A stretch of DNA of 64,000 bases. Origin: an uncultured Prevotella sp. (lineage in GTDB: Bacteria > Bacteroidota > Bacteroidia > Bacteroidales > Bacteroidaceae). The notes below the pieces were generated by a model. It had not been told where the DNA came from and ran no database searches. It saw only the letters and a program-made list of their open reading frames with translations. Shown here piece by piece: positions 34,618-42,712 of the stretch. The first letter of the stretch is position 1; the number at the start of each line of letters is the position of its first letter. The stretch covers positions 3,789 through 67,788 of the forward strand of contig USPK01000002.1 in assembly GCA_900556465.1 (NCBI GenBank), given 5' to 3'. The position numbers and the translations under genes were made by a program.

Positions 34618-37600
34618 TTACTTCAGTATTACTTTCTGGCCGTTGTGGATATAGAATCCCTTCTTCGGGTGAAGCACGCGGCGGCCGCTCAGGTCGTACC
34701 ACGGGCCGTCCTCGCCGGCCTCGTCCGTCGTGACCGTATCGATAGCGTCGATGGCATTCTTGCAGAATGTGTAGGTCACGTCGAGCGAGCCCGTCATCGT
34801 ACCGCTCGTCTCCGTGGCGCTACACTTCACGTAAGGATAACCGTAGGGCGCGGACACGGGGCAAGTGAGCGTGTAGGGCTGGCCTGCCCGGACGAAAAAC
34901 GTGTAAGCGCCCAGTCCCACGTTGGTGCCGTCCTCCGTCACGCAGGTGTAGCGGATGGCGAAGTAGGGCTCGGTGCGGAATTTGTAGATGCGGTAGGGGT
35001 GCGGCTCGCCGTAGCCCGTCAGCGCGCCCTGGTTGCCGTTGAGGTAGAGGCCGTTGCGCACGCCGCGGACGGTCCAGTCCGCTCCGTCGTATTCAAATTC
35101 AAACGATTCGCCGTACTTGCTCAGCGTGATGTTGCCCCCGGAGTTGAGCATCGGGATATAGAGGCCGTTGGCCGCCTGCAACTGATAGCCGCGGCTGTCC
35201 TCGACGAACTTCCAGACGTAAGCCGGCGTGCCTTCCACCGTATAGTTCGTCACGACCTGGTTCGTCAGCAAGTCGAAAGCCAGATAGCCGTTGCGGTTGG
35301 TGGCCGTTGTGTTGTTGTAGATGAGATAGTAGTTGCCGGGCTCCAGCGTAGCGACCGGCTCCAGGCGCTCGGCGTACGAGGGATAGGCCTCCGTGTCGTA
35401 AGTGACGGTGATAAGCGTGTCGCCCGTCAGGACCAGTGAGCGGTCCGCGCTGGCCTCGGCAAAGGTGTAGTAGGGCAGTTCGGGCACCACCCAGCTGAAG
35501 GCCTGGGCCTCCTCGGGCGTAGCGGTCGTCACGCTGCGGCTGATGAGGTTGCCGCTGCGGTCTACGGCCTCCACCGTGGCCGCGTAGGCCGTGCGGCGGT
35601 AAGTCACGTCGTAGGTCAGGTCCGTAGTGACGTTGTCGCTTCCGGTAAGGGTGGACAGGTCCGTGACGCAGGTGAAGCGGTCGATGACTGGCGGCTGGGG
35701 CACGTAGCTGGAGCCCAGCTCTACGCTCTGCGTGAACGTGCCGAGCGAGTTACCCTCCGTGTCGACGGCCCGGTAGGTGGCGCGAACCACCTCGACGAAG
35801 CGCCAGTGCGAGCCCTGGGGAACGAGGGCGCCCGCCGTGGGCGTGAAGGTGCCGGGATTGACCGCGTAGCCCTCGCCCACGGGGATGAAGAGGCGCTGGC
35901 TCTGGTCCGCCACGGTGAAACTCTGCTCGTCGGTGTCGTACGTCAGGACGAGCTGTGCGGGCGTATCGCCCAGACGAACGGGCGCGTCGGTCGAGCTGAC
36001 GGAGCGTCCTGTCGTGGCGTTGGTCAGTGTGATGGTCTGCACGCCGTCTGTGGAGGCCGATGCCGTGACGGTCCAGGCGTCGTCGCACCACGGTTGGCGG
36101 GCGTAGCCCAAGGCGGTCCCGCCGTTGTCGGCCCAGCGCAGGCCCTCCAGGTTGGCGGCCGTCGTCTCGATGCGGTAGGTGTGTCCGTCAGCGATGCTTT
36201 CCGTGGGCCCCGTCTCTTCTTCCTCGTGCTCGGGGACAAAGGTGAAGAGGCCGCCGTTACCGTCCGCGGGATTACCGTAAACGTTGATGGCCCACTGCTG
36301 ACCGGCCATGGCGGAGTTCATATAGTAACCGTTGTGCGCCTCACTGCGGATGGAGTAGTAGTAACGGGTGCCGTCGGCGCCGTAATAGCCGTTCTCGCCC
36401 AGGAGGAAGCTGTAGTGGCGCGTGGAGTAGTCGTAGCTCCAGCGGTCGGCGGTCGAGGTGCCCGTCTGCGGGTTGACGGAGCCGTCGGGTGCGCCCTGGC
36501 AGACCATGGCATAGTAGCCCGGCCGCTCGGGGTCCTCGACGAACTGCCACATCTGGTAGGCGTAGTCCGGATCGGTAGCGTCGGCGACGGGCGTATTGCT
36601 CCAGAGCTTGCCGGCCTGGGCCGCGCTGGCGCCGTCAATGGTGGCGCCGTCGCGCACCAGCTGGACGCAGCGGCCGGACCTGCCGTCCGTGGCACGGGTC
36701 ACGAGGCGGTAGTTAGCGCCCGCCTTGGGCATCACCTTTTCCGTAGCTTCCTCGTCCACGATGTAGTGCGTGGCGTAAGTGTAACCGCCGTAGTTGAGCA
36801 GGGCCGTATCGGCGCGCAGGCGTTCCACGAAGTCGTCAAAGTTCTTCCTGGAGGACGGCGTCCAGGCCGATTCGGCCAGGGCGATGAGCCTGGGCAGGGC
36901 CTGATACTCCAAGCCCTTGGGGGTAGAGACGTGCTCGCACCAGAACGTGCCCTGGATGCCGAGCGTCTTGGCCCTTACCTGCGGGCTGTGGTTATAGACA
37001 ATCTCGAGCGTGCAGTCCGTGCCGCTGCCCGCGTTATAGACTTCGTCGGGCTCGCTGCTCTGCTTGCGGTTGATGTAATACTGCGGCTGCGGCGTGAGGA
37101 TAGTGGCCATGTCCAGGTTCTGTGCTACGCTCGAGGCGTTGTCTGCCCCCACCCAGCACATGATAGTCAGGTCATCGCCGCGCAGTAGTTCCGTGTCCGA
37201 CCCGGCCGCGGTGACGCTCTCGTTCCAGGCGATGAGGCGGCGCCGGTCCTTAGGGTCCTCCTTGCTGGCCATATACTGGGCCAGCTCGTGCGTAAAGTGG
37301 CTCTGCAGGGCCCTGAAGCTCGTCAGTCCGAGCTCGTTGTAGAGGGCCTGGCACTCTGCGTTCGTCTCCCAGGCGGTAGAGGGACATTCGTCGCCCCCTA
37401 TGTGAATGTAGGACGAGGGGAAGATTTCGGTCAGCTCGTCCAGGATGTCTTTGCAGAACTGTATGGCCTGCGGGTTGGCGATGTTGAGCACGTCGGACGA
37501 GACGCCGCCGTCGTTCCACACGCGGTGGGAGCCGTAGGGCGAGCACGAGAACTCGGGATAGGCGGTCATGGCCGCTGTCATGTGGCCCGGCATCTCTATT

Positions 37601-38403
37601 TCGGGGATAACTTCGATGTGGCGCTCGGCCGCATAGGCTACGATTTCCTTCATGTCCGCCACGGTGTAGAAGTAGGGGCCGTACTGGTCGGCTACGTAGT
37701 AGCGCCCGTACTCCATATCCACGTCGTAAGAGCCTTGGCGCGTAGCCCCGACGGTCGTAAGGCGCGGGTATTTCGGCATCTCGAATCGCCAGCCCTGGTC
37801 GTCGGTCAGGTGCCAGTGGAAGCGGTTCATTTTGTAGTAGGCCATGACGTCGAGCATGCGCTTGAGTTGGTCCACCGTCCAGAAGTGGCGCGAGCAGTCG
37901 AGCATGAAGCCGCGATAGCCGAAGCGCGGGCGGTCTATCACCGTGCCGGCGCCCACGCTGTACGTCGTGACGTCCGGGTCGGCCTTCTCCGCCATTACGT
38001 TGTCCGGCAATAGCATCTTGAGCGACTGGAAGGCGTAGAAGAATCCGGCCGCCGTTCGGGCCTGCACCGTGATGCGGTCCGGCGTCACGTCGAGCTGATA
38101 GCCTTCGGCGCCCAACTGGTCGCCGTCCAGCACTTCGCAGACCACGGCCGCGTCGGCGTCGGCCGTGGACTGGATGCCCAGGCCCGAGGCCGTGTTGAAG
38201 GCAGTGATGAAGCGCTCGGCCTCGACTTTCAGGCTGTCCGGCAAGGCCTCGCAGGCCACCCGCGTTTCCGGCGTGAAGGTAAACGTACCCTCGCCGGCCG
38301 AGTAACGCATCGGCTTCGGAATCATCGTCTGGGCCTCGGCCGGCGGCGTAAGGGACGCGGCAGCCAGTCCCAGCGTGAAGAATAGTTTGTAGAGTGTTTT
38401 CAT
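34618..38403 (-). CDS. Very large GH20 beta-N-acetylhexosaminidase with C-terminal sorting tail
   Basis: The 1261-residue protein has a signal peptide (MKTLYKLFFTLGLAAASLTPPAEA), a GH20b domain (about 30-150) and the GH20 barrel (about 160-510). The catalytic Asp-Glu pair reads HIGGDECPS (about 336). Roughly 700 further residues contain repeated beta-rich blocks, for example GNYYLIYNNTTATNRNGYL and GLYLNGNQGALTGYGEP. It ends LSGRRVLHPKKGFYIHNGQKVILK, resembling Prevotella-type type IX sorting or surface tails. It should cleave terminal GlcNAc or GalNAc from glycoproteins such as mucin at the cell surface. Alone on the minus strand, between sbcD and btuG. Confidence 0.9.
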   Translation of the reverse strand: MKTLYKLFFTLGLAAASLTPPAEAQTMIPKPMRYSAGEGTFTFTPETRVACEALPDSLKVEAERFITAFNTASGLGIQSTADADAAVVCEVLDGDQLGAEGYQLDVTPDRITVQARTAAGFFYAFQSLKMLLPDNVMAEKADPDVTTYSVGAGTVIDRPRFGYRGFMLDCSRHFWTVDQLKRMLDVMAYYKMNRFHWHLTDDQGWRFEMPKYPRLTTVGATRQGSYDVDMEYGRYYVADQYGPYFYTVADMKEIVAYAAERHIEVIPEIEMPGHMTAAMTAYPEFSCSPYGSHRVWNDGGVSSDVLNIANPQAIQFCKDILDELTEIFPSSYIHIGGDECPSTAWETNAECQALYNELGLTSFRALQSHFTHELAQYMASKEDPKDRRRLIAWNESVTAAGSDTELLRGDDLTIMCWVGADNASSVAQNLDMATILTPQPQYYINRKQSSEPDEVYNAGSGTDCTLEIVYNHSPQVRAKTLGIQGTFWCEHVSTPKGLEYQALPRLIALAESAWTPSSRKNFDDFVERLRADTALLNYGGYTYATHYIVDEEATEKVMPKAGANYRLVTRATDGRSGRCVQLVRDGATIDGASAAQAGKLWSNTPVADATDPDYAYQMWQFVEDPERPGYYAMVCQGAPDGSVNPQTGTSTADRWSYDYSTRHYSFLLGENGYYGADGTRYYYSIRSEAHNGYYMNSAMAGQQWAINVYGNPADGNGGLFTFVPEHEEEETGPTESIADGHTYRIETTAANLEGLRWADNGGTALGYARQPWCDDAWTVTASASTDGVQTITLTNATTGRSVSSTDAPVRLGDTPAQLVLTYDTDEQSFTVADQSQRLFIPVGEGYAVNPGTFTPTAGALVPQGSHWRFVEVVRATYRAVDTEGNSLGTFTQSVELGSSYVPQPPVIDRFTCVTDLSTLTGSDNVTTDLTYDVTYRRTAYAATVEAVDRSGNLISRSVTTATPEEAQAFSWVVPELPYYTFAEASADRSLVLTGDTLITVTYDTEAYPSYAERLEPVATLEPGNYYLIYNNTTATNRNGYLAFDLLTNQVVTNYTVEGTPAYVWKFVEDSRGYQLQAANGLYIPMLNSGGNITLSKYGESFEFEYDGADWTVRGVRNGLYLNGNQGALTGYGEPHPYRIYKFRTEPYFAIRYTCVTEDGTNVGLGAYTFFVRAGQPYTLTCPVSAPYGYPYVKCSATETSGTMTGSLDVTYTFCKNAIDAIDTVTTDEAGEDGPWYDLSGRRVLHPKKGFYIHNGQKVILK

Positions 38404-38466
38404 AAGCCAATAAATGTAGGGAGATGAATGAATACGGGGATAAATTTACGGTTTTTTTCGGAAGCT

Positions 38467-38529
38467 ACGGGCCTTAGCCCCGTAAAAATTTCCCCTATCC
38501 CCGTAAAAACTGGGCTAAGGCCCGTGTCT
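38467..38529. repeat. 21R interspersed repeat, copy 7 (3 x 21 bp)
   Basis: Units start at 38467, 38488 and 38509. Unit 1 (ACGGGCCTTAGCCC) and unit 3 (GGGCTAAGGCCCGT) are a perfect 14-bp inverted pair; unit 2 has CCTATCC. The tail GCGACTGTCGGCGTGCG follows. It lies between the GH20 start and the btuG terminator. Confidence 0.9.
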
Positions 38530-38567
38530 GGCGCGACTGTCGGCGTGCGCCGTGCCCCGCGCGACGG

Positions 38568-38613
38568 AAAAAGGGCGCGGCGCCTTCCCCCGTCGGGAAA
38601 GGGGCCGCGCCCT
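38568..38613 (-). terminator. Intrinsic terminator of the btuB-btuG operon
   Basis: GGGCGCGGC (38573-38581) pairs with GCCGCGCCC (38604-38612), with an inner GCCTTCCCC region that pairs in part. On the minus strand the hairpin ends in TTTTT (38568-38572), about 25 bp past the btuG stop. Confidence 0.8.
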
Positions 38614-38637
38614 GTGGCGGCAGGGGCCGCGCCGCCG

Positions 38638-39732
38638 TCACGAGAAGATGACGGCGCAGGGATAGACGCCCGCGTTGTAGCGGCAGACGTACTGGCCCGT
38701 GCTGGTGTAGCGGTAGACGTAGCCCGGCGCCGTGTAGTCGTAGGCCGAGGGCTGCGTGCCGATGTAGATGTCGCCGTTGCCCGGATGCACGTCGATGTCG
38801 ATGGGCGACGCCGGCAAGTGGTCGGCCGGAAGCAGGTCGGCGTCGAGGACCGTACCGTCGGTCGTGCGGTAAGCGGTGTAGGTCACCGTGCTCTGGGCCG
38901 GCGACGTCGTCCAGTCCGTGTAGTTGTAGACGGCATAGAGCGTCGTGTTCCAGACGGCGATGTTCGAGCCCGGGGCAAAGTCCGCGACGGCATCGTCCGG
39001 CGTGATCTTCTGAATCAGCGGCTTCGTGGCGCCATAGTCCCCGCGGCAGACCACGAAGACGTTACCCCCGCTGTCGGCCCGGATAGGGCCCGGGTTCATG
39101 CCCACGGGGATGTCCTTCACCGCCTCGAACGCGCCGTCGGCGATGCGTAGCTTGGCCACGCGGAAGCCGTTGGCATAGCCGCCCGCCGAGTTATAGCCGT
39201 CGGAGATGGATACGTAGAGGTAGCCGCCCGAGGCGGTGAGGTGCGCCGGGTTGGGGCCCACGGCCAAGTGGCCCGTGACGTCGAGCGAGAGCGTGTCGAT
39301 GCGCGTCACGTAGCCGTCGTTGTTCGACACGTAGACGCAGCCCCCGGCCGCGCAGATGCCTTCCGGCTCGTTCGTCTGTATTTGCCGGACGATGCGGGCC
39401 GTCTGGCGGTCCACCACCCATACCAGGTTGGAGCTGTACATGGCGATGTAGAGGCGCGAACCATAGGCCACGCCGTCCTGCGGCGAGTCGCCCAGGCTCT
39501 GGCCGTTGACGGCGGCGAAAATGCTACTGGTGTAGGTGTCGTCCAGCAAGTCGATGCGGTCCAGGGTCCCGTCGATGCCGCTGTAGAAACTGCCCTGGTT
39601 CAGCACGTAAGCCGTCGTCGACGGCGTGCCCACGGGCGGCTCGATGACGGGCGTTGCGGGCTCGTCATCGGAACAGGAGGCCAGACCCAGCAGCAGGAGC
39701 CAGGCGCAGTCGGAATACTTCAAGATGTTCAT
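38638..39732 (-). CDS. btuG: BtuG-like surface vitamin B12-binding beta-propeller lipoprotein
   Basis: The 364-residue protein starts MNILKYSDCAWLLLLGLASCSDDE, a lipobox (LASC) followed by acidic residues typical of surface-exposed Bacteroides lipoproteins. The body has propeller-like repeats with YVLNQGSFYSG, LYIAMYSSNLVWVVDR and VYVSNNDGYVTRIDT, as in DUF5074/YncE-type proteins. Its place directly after btuB under a cobalamin riboswitch identifies it as BtuG, which captures B12 with very high affinity and passes it to BtuB. 55 bp separate it from btuB and the terminator follows 25 bp later. Confidence 0.85.
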   Translation of the reverse strand: MNILKYSDCAWLLLLGLASCSDDEPATPVIEPPVGTPSTTAYVLNQGSFYSGIDGTLDRIDLLDDTYTSSIFAAVNGQSLGDSPQDGVAYGSRLYIAMYSSNLVWVVDRQTARIVRQIQTNEPEGICAAGGCVYVSNNDGYVTRIDTLSLDVTGHLAVGPNPAHLTASGGYLYVSISDGYNSAGGYANGFRVAKLRIADGAFEAVKDIPVGMNPGPIRADSGGNVFVVCRGDYGATKPLIQKITPDDAVADFAPGSNIAVWNTTLYAVYNYTDWTTSPAQSTVTYTAYRTTDGTVLDADLLPADHLPASPIDIDVHPGNGDIYIGTQPSAYDYTAPGYVYRYTSTGQYVCRYNAGVYPCAVIFS

Positions 39733-39787
39733 AGGTTAGGGATGATAGTTAGGGTGAAACGTATCGTAGGAAACAGGCCCGTCCGGC

Positions 39788-41812
39788 TCACCACCGGAAC
39801 CGGAGGGAGAGGCGCCAGCTGCGGCCCGGCATGGGGTAGCGGCGGACCACTTCATACTGCGCGTCGAAGGCGTTGACCAGGTCGGCGCGCACGTCGAGGC
39901 GCCCCGGGCCCAGCCGGAACGAGCGGTAGAGGCCCAGCCCCGCCTCGGCATAGCCCGGCAGGCGCGTGCCGGCCGTGTGCTCGTGCGTGCTCCACCGTTC
40001 GGACGCCCCGGCGACGGAGACGACGGCGCCCAGCCAGGGCGACTCGTAGGCCAGGCTCGCGGCCCCCGTGTGGCGGGGCATGTAGGCCGGTTGCAGGCCG
40101 TAGCTGCGGCTCGACGGGTCCGAGAGGTCGGCGGCCCGTTGCAGCGAGTAGTTGCCCTGGAGGACCAGCAGGTGGCCCTGCGCCGGGCGGAAGCGGGCCT
40201 GGAGCGTCGCGTCGAGGCCGCCGGTGCGCACCTTCCCGAAGTTGACCGTGCGCCAGACGAACAGGTTGTAGGGAATGCTCGTTATGCGGTCGCGCACCTT
40301 CCCGCCGTAGCCGTCGGCCGTGATGACGAGCAGGGGCAGCCACGACTGCGGGCCGCCGTCGCGGACAAAGGTCAGGCCCACGCCGCCCCTGCGCGCCACC
40401 TCGGGCCGCAGGTCCTGCGAGCCGAGATGGTAATAATAGGACTCCGTGAACGTGGGGACGCGGAAGTGCTCCTCGCCCGACGCCCGCAGGTAGAGGCGGA
40501 GCTCCGACCGGCCCCGGCCGTGGCGCCTCAGGGCCAGCCACGCTACCGACGCCACCGGCGAGAGGCGCTGCGCGTCACGGGCCGCGGCGCCCCCGTCCCT
40601 GTGGTTGCGGTAGACGTGGCCTGTGAGGCGGGCCGTGGCCAGCAGGCGCGGCGTGGCGAAGCGTAGCGAGAGGCTTTGCAGCACACCGAGGCGGGCCGCG
40701 TGGCTTTCCGCCGTCTGGTTGCTGTTTAGCCCGTTGTGGACGAGGTCCAGGGCGTAAGCCGCGCCCCACGGGCCGCGTTGCCAGGCGGCCCCGGCCGTGG
40801 CGTACCATTCCCGTTGCCAGTAGTGCTGGCGTAGGGCGCCGTCCGGGTATTGGGCATCCACGTCGGCGTAGTTGCTTTGCTGCCAGTTGAACTTGCCGCC
40901 CGCCATGAGCCGGAACGCTCCGAAGCGCTGTTGCCACAGGGCCTGCCCGAAGGCCGTCCGTTCGCGCAGCCGCTCGTCGCCTTCGTCGGTGTAGAGCGTC
41001 ACTTGTCCCGGCAGCCGGCGGTGGGAGTCGTAGTAGTAGGCCTTGCCCGTGAGCGTCCCGCCGCCGCGCGTCGTGTGGTGCACGTTGACTTCGCCCGTCC
41101 AGGCCTGCATGCGGCTGTTGCGGCGCCGTTCGCGGCTGACGAGCTGCCCGTTGCGTAGCGTGAAGGGATAGTCGTTGCGGCCATAGCGGAAGTCGGCCAG
41201 GCCGCTCAGCGTGGTGCGCGGTCCGGCGGCCGTAGCGAGGCGCAGCGAGGGCTGGGCCGTGCCGAAAGCGCCGAAACGGAGCGCCGCCTCGCCGTGCAGG
41301 CCGCGGCCGGCGGCGGGCAGGGCCGACGTGAGGCGAACGGTCGCCGCGGCCACGGCGCGTACCGGGCAGAGCAGCTCGGGAGCGTCCGTCACGCTGAGCC
41401 CTATGCCCGAAAGCTGTTCCAGAGAGAACTGTCCCAGGTCCACCTGTCCGCCGCGGGCGTCGCTTACGGGCATCCCGTCGTAGCTGACGGCCGTGTGGGT
41501 GGCGCCCAGTCCGCGGACGCTCACCGTCTTGAGTCCGCCGGCGCCGCCGTAGTCGCGCAGGTTGACGCCGGCCAGCCGGCGCAGCGCCGCCCCGATGTCT
41601 GCCGCCCCGCTGCGGCGAAGGGCGGCGGAGTCCAGGGCCTGGAGCGGCGTGCCGGCGGACAGCCCCTGCGGCAGGCGGGGAGCGCTGACCTGCGCCTCGC
41701 CCAGCACGCGGCGCAACGTGTCGGCCGGCTGCGGGCATACGGCGCTGCACGCCGCCGCCACACACAGCAACGCGACCGTCCGGCGGACGGCGGTGTGGAT
41801 ACGGAAGTTCAT
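39788..41812 (-). CDS. btuB: BtuB-type TonB-dependent vitamin B12 transporter
   Basis: The 674-residue outer-membrane protein has a signal peptide (MNFRIHTAVRRTVALLCVAAACSAVC). A plug domain (about 40-160) has VSAPRLPQ near the TonB region and SVRGLGATHTAVSYDGMPVSDARGGQVDLGQFSLEQ. A 22-strand barrel follows, ending SWRLSLRFRW with a terminal aromatic. It imports cobalamin using TonB energy. The riboswitch upstream and the BtuG gene downstream support the substrate. The high Arg content reflects the base composition of the window. Confidence 0.9.
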   Translation of the reverse strand: MNFRIHTAVRRTVALLCVAAACSAVCPQPADTLRRVLGEAQVSAPRLPQGLSAGTPLQALDSAALRRSGAADIGAALRRLAGVNLRDYGGAGGLKTVSVRGLGATHTAVSYDGMPVSDARGGQVDLGQFSLEQLSGIGLSVTDAPELLCPVRAVAAATVRLTSALPAAGRGLHGEAALRFGAFGTAQPSLRLATAAGPRTTLSGLADFRYGRNDYPFTLRNGQLVSRERRRNSRMQAWTGEVNVHHTTRGGGTLTGKAYYYDSHRRLPGQVTLYTDEGDERLRERTAFGQALWQQRFGAFRLMAGGKFNWQQSNYADVDAQYPDGALRQHYWQREWYATAGAAWQRGPWGAAYALDLVHNGLNSNQTAESHAARLGVLQSLSLRFATPRLLATARLTGHVYRNHRDGGAAARDAQRLSPVASVAWLALRRHGRGRSELRLYLRASGEEHFRVPTFTESYYYHLGSQDLRPEVARRGGVGLTFVRDGGPQSWLPLLVITADGYGGKVRDRITSIPYNLFVWRTVNFGKVRTGGLDATLQARFRPAQGHLLVLQGNYSLQRAADLSDPSSRSYGLQPAYMPRHTGAASLAYESPWLGAVVSVAGASERWSTHEHTAGTRLPGYAEAGLGLYRSFRLGPGRLDVRADLVNAFDAQYEVVRRYPMPGRSWRLSLRFRW

Positions 41813-41836
41813 CGACTGAGATAACGATACGTGGAG

Positions 41837-41869
41837 CTTGTCCCGGCATGGCCCCTCCTCGGAGGCAAG
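41837..41869 (-). promoter_or_regulatory. Candidate expression-platform hairpin between the riboswitch and btuB
   Basis: On the minus strand CTTGCCTCC pairs with GGAGG and CAAG to give an outer and inner stem over about 33 nt, between the B12 box and the btuB ATG. It could control translation initiation, but no clear Shine-Dalgarno is seen, as is normal in Bacteroidetes. Confidence 0.4.
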
Positions 41870-41884
41870 TCGCCCGGACGGCGT

Positions 41885-42062
41885 CGCGGCAGGTCTTCTG
41901 GCTCATCCTTTCCCCAAACGCCTTCCCGCTTGCCGTGGCGGCAGGCAGTGGCTTTCTTCGGTTTGGGGCTAACGAAGGAAATACAGCAGCGGGACTGCAC
42001 GGGATTCTCACCCGTTTCCCTTTTCATGGGGCGGCGCAAAGCGTGCACCGCGCCCAACCGTT
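41885..42062 (-). promoter_or_regulatory. Cobalamin (adenosylcobalamin-class) riboswitch
   Basis: On the minus strand the aptamer has GGGAAACGGGTGAGAATCCC (the conserved L3/P3 region), AGTCCCGCTGCTGTA, AGCCACTGCC, AAGCGGGAAGGCG and the B12 box GCCAGAAGACCTGCC. These occur in the expected order. Cobalamin binding should turn off the btuB-btuG operon. A TACCTTTG -7 box (42072-42079) lies just upstream, so the transcript begins about at the aptamer. Confidence 0.92.
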
Positions 42063-42071
42063 GACGCCCTG

Positions 42072-42079
42072 CAAAGGTA
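42072..42079 (-). promoter_or_regulatory. -7 promoter element for the riboswitch-btuB-btuG transcript
   Basis: The minus strand reads TACCTTTG, an exact TAnnTTTG match about 10 bp upstream of the aptamer. A -33 element is not obvious. Confidence 0.55.
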
Positions 42080-42202
42080 GGGCTTTTTCCGCAGACTTTT
42101 CCGCTGCGGCGGCGAAAAGTTTGTCGCTCGCCGCCGTTTCTCCCGTTCTGCGCGGCAAGCGGCGGAGGAAAAGCGGAGCCGGGAGCGGCTCGGACAAGTC
42201 AA

Positions 42203-42220
42203 GGAAAAGTGAACTTTTCC
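42203..42220. promoter_or_regulatory. 8+8 palindrome upstream of umuDC, candidate operator
   Basis: GGAAAAGT, a 2-bp GA centre and ACTTTTCC form a perfect palindrome ending two bp before the -33 region of umuD. The half-site ACTTTTCC (42095-42102) and GAAAAGT (42114-42120) recur about 100 bp upstream. A LexA or other SOS-type regulator is one possibility; no known Bacteroidetes SOS box was matched. Confidence 0.45.
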
Positions 42221-42221
42221 C

Positions 42222-42252
42222 TTGCCTTGCCTCTCGCCTTTCACTATCTTTG
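42222..42252 (+). promoter_or_regulatory. Promoter of umuDC (CTTG-N20-TATCTTTG)
   Basis: TTG (42222-42224), a 20-bp spacer and TATCTTTG (42245-42252) match the Bacteroidetes consensus. The box ends only 4 bp before the umuD ATG at 42257, so transcription would start at or next to the start codon. Confidence 0.6.
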
Positions 42253-42256
42253 CGGC

Positions 42257-42685
42257 ATGGAAGACCTGAAAATATTTGACGCAGACCTAAGCACCGAGCT
42301 CGAAATCCCCATTGCCGACGAAGGGGTACGGGCCGGATTTCCCTCGCCCGCCCAGGACTACATCGGGCGTTCTATCGACTTGAACCACGAACTGGTGGCC
42401 CATCCCGAGAGCACGTTCTACGGCCGCGTGGAAGGCGACTCGATGGAGGAGGCCGGTATCTTCGATGGCGACATCATGGTGATAGACCGCGCGCTCGAAC
42501 CGCGCGACGGTGCCATTGCCGTTTGCCGTGTCGACGGGGAATATACCGTGAAGTTCGTCGAGTTTCACCCCGACCACGTCATGCTGATTCCCGCCAACCC
42601 GGCCTATCGCCCCATGCGCATCGACGCCAGTGAGCGCTTCGATGTCTGGGGCATCGTCACCTACGTTATTCACAAGGTGTGCTGA
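42257..42685 (+). CDS. umuD: UmuD-like S24 autopeptidase subunit
   Basis: The 142-residue protein has the cleavage region AGFPSPAQDYIGRSIDL, like the E. coli Cys24-Gly25 site. The catalytic Ser lies in GDSMEEAGIFDGDIMVID and the Lys in GEYTVKFVEF. In the SOS response RecA promotes self-cleavage to the active form, which joins UmuC to make Pol V. ATG 42257 was chosen; the reading frame is open upstream to 42209 but the conserved protein begins at MEDLKIF. umuC follows 27 bp later. The transcript appears to be leaderless. Confidence 0.93.
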   Translation: MEDLKIFDADLSTELEIPIADEGVRAGFPSPAQDYIGRSIDLNHELVAHPESTFYGRVEGDSMEEAGIFDGDIMVIDRALEPRDGAIAVCRVDGEYTVKFVEFHPDHVMLIPANPAYRPMRIDASERFDVWGIVTYVIHKVC

Positions 42686-42712
42686 CCCGGTCGGCGCGGA
42701 AAGGGAGCCGCG

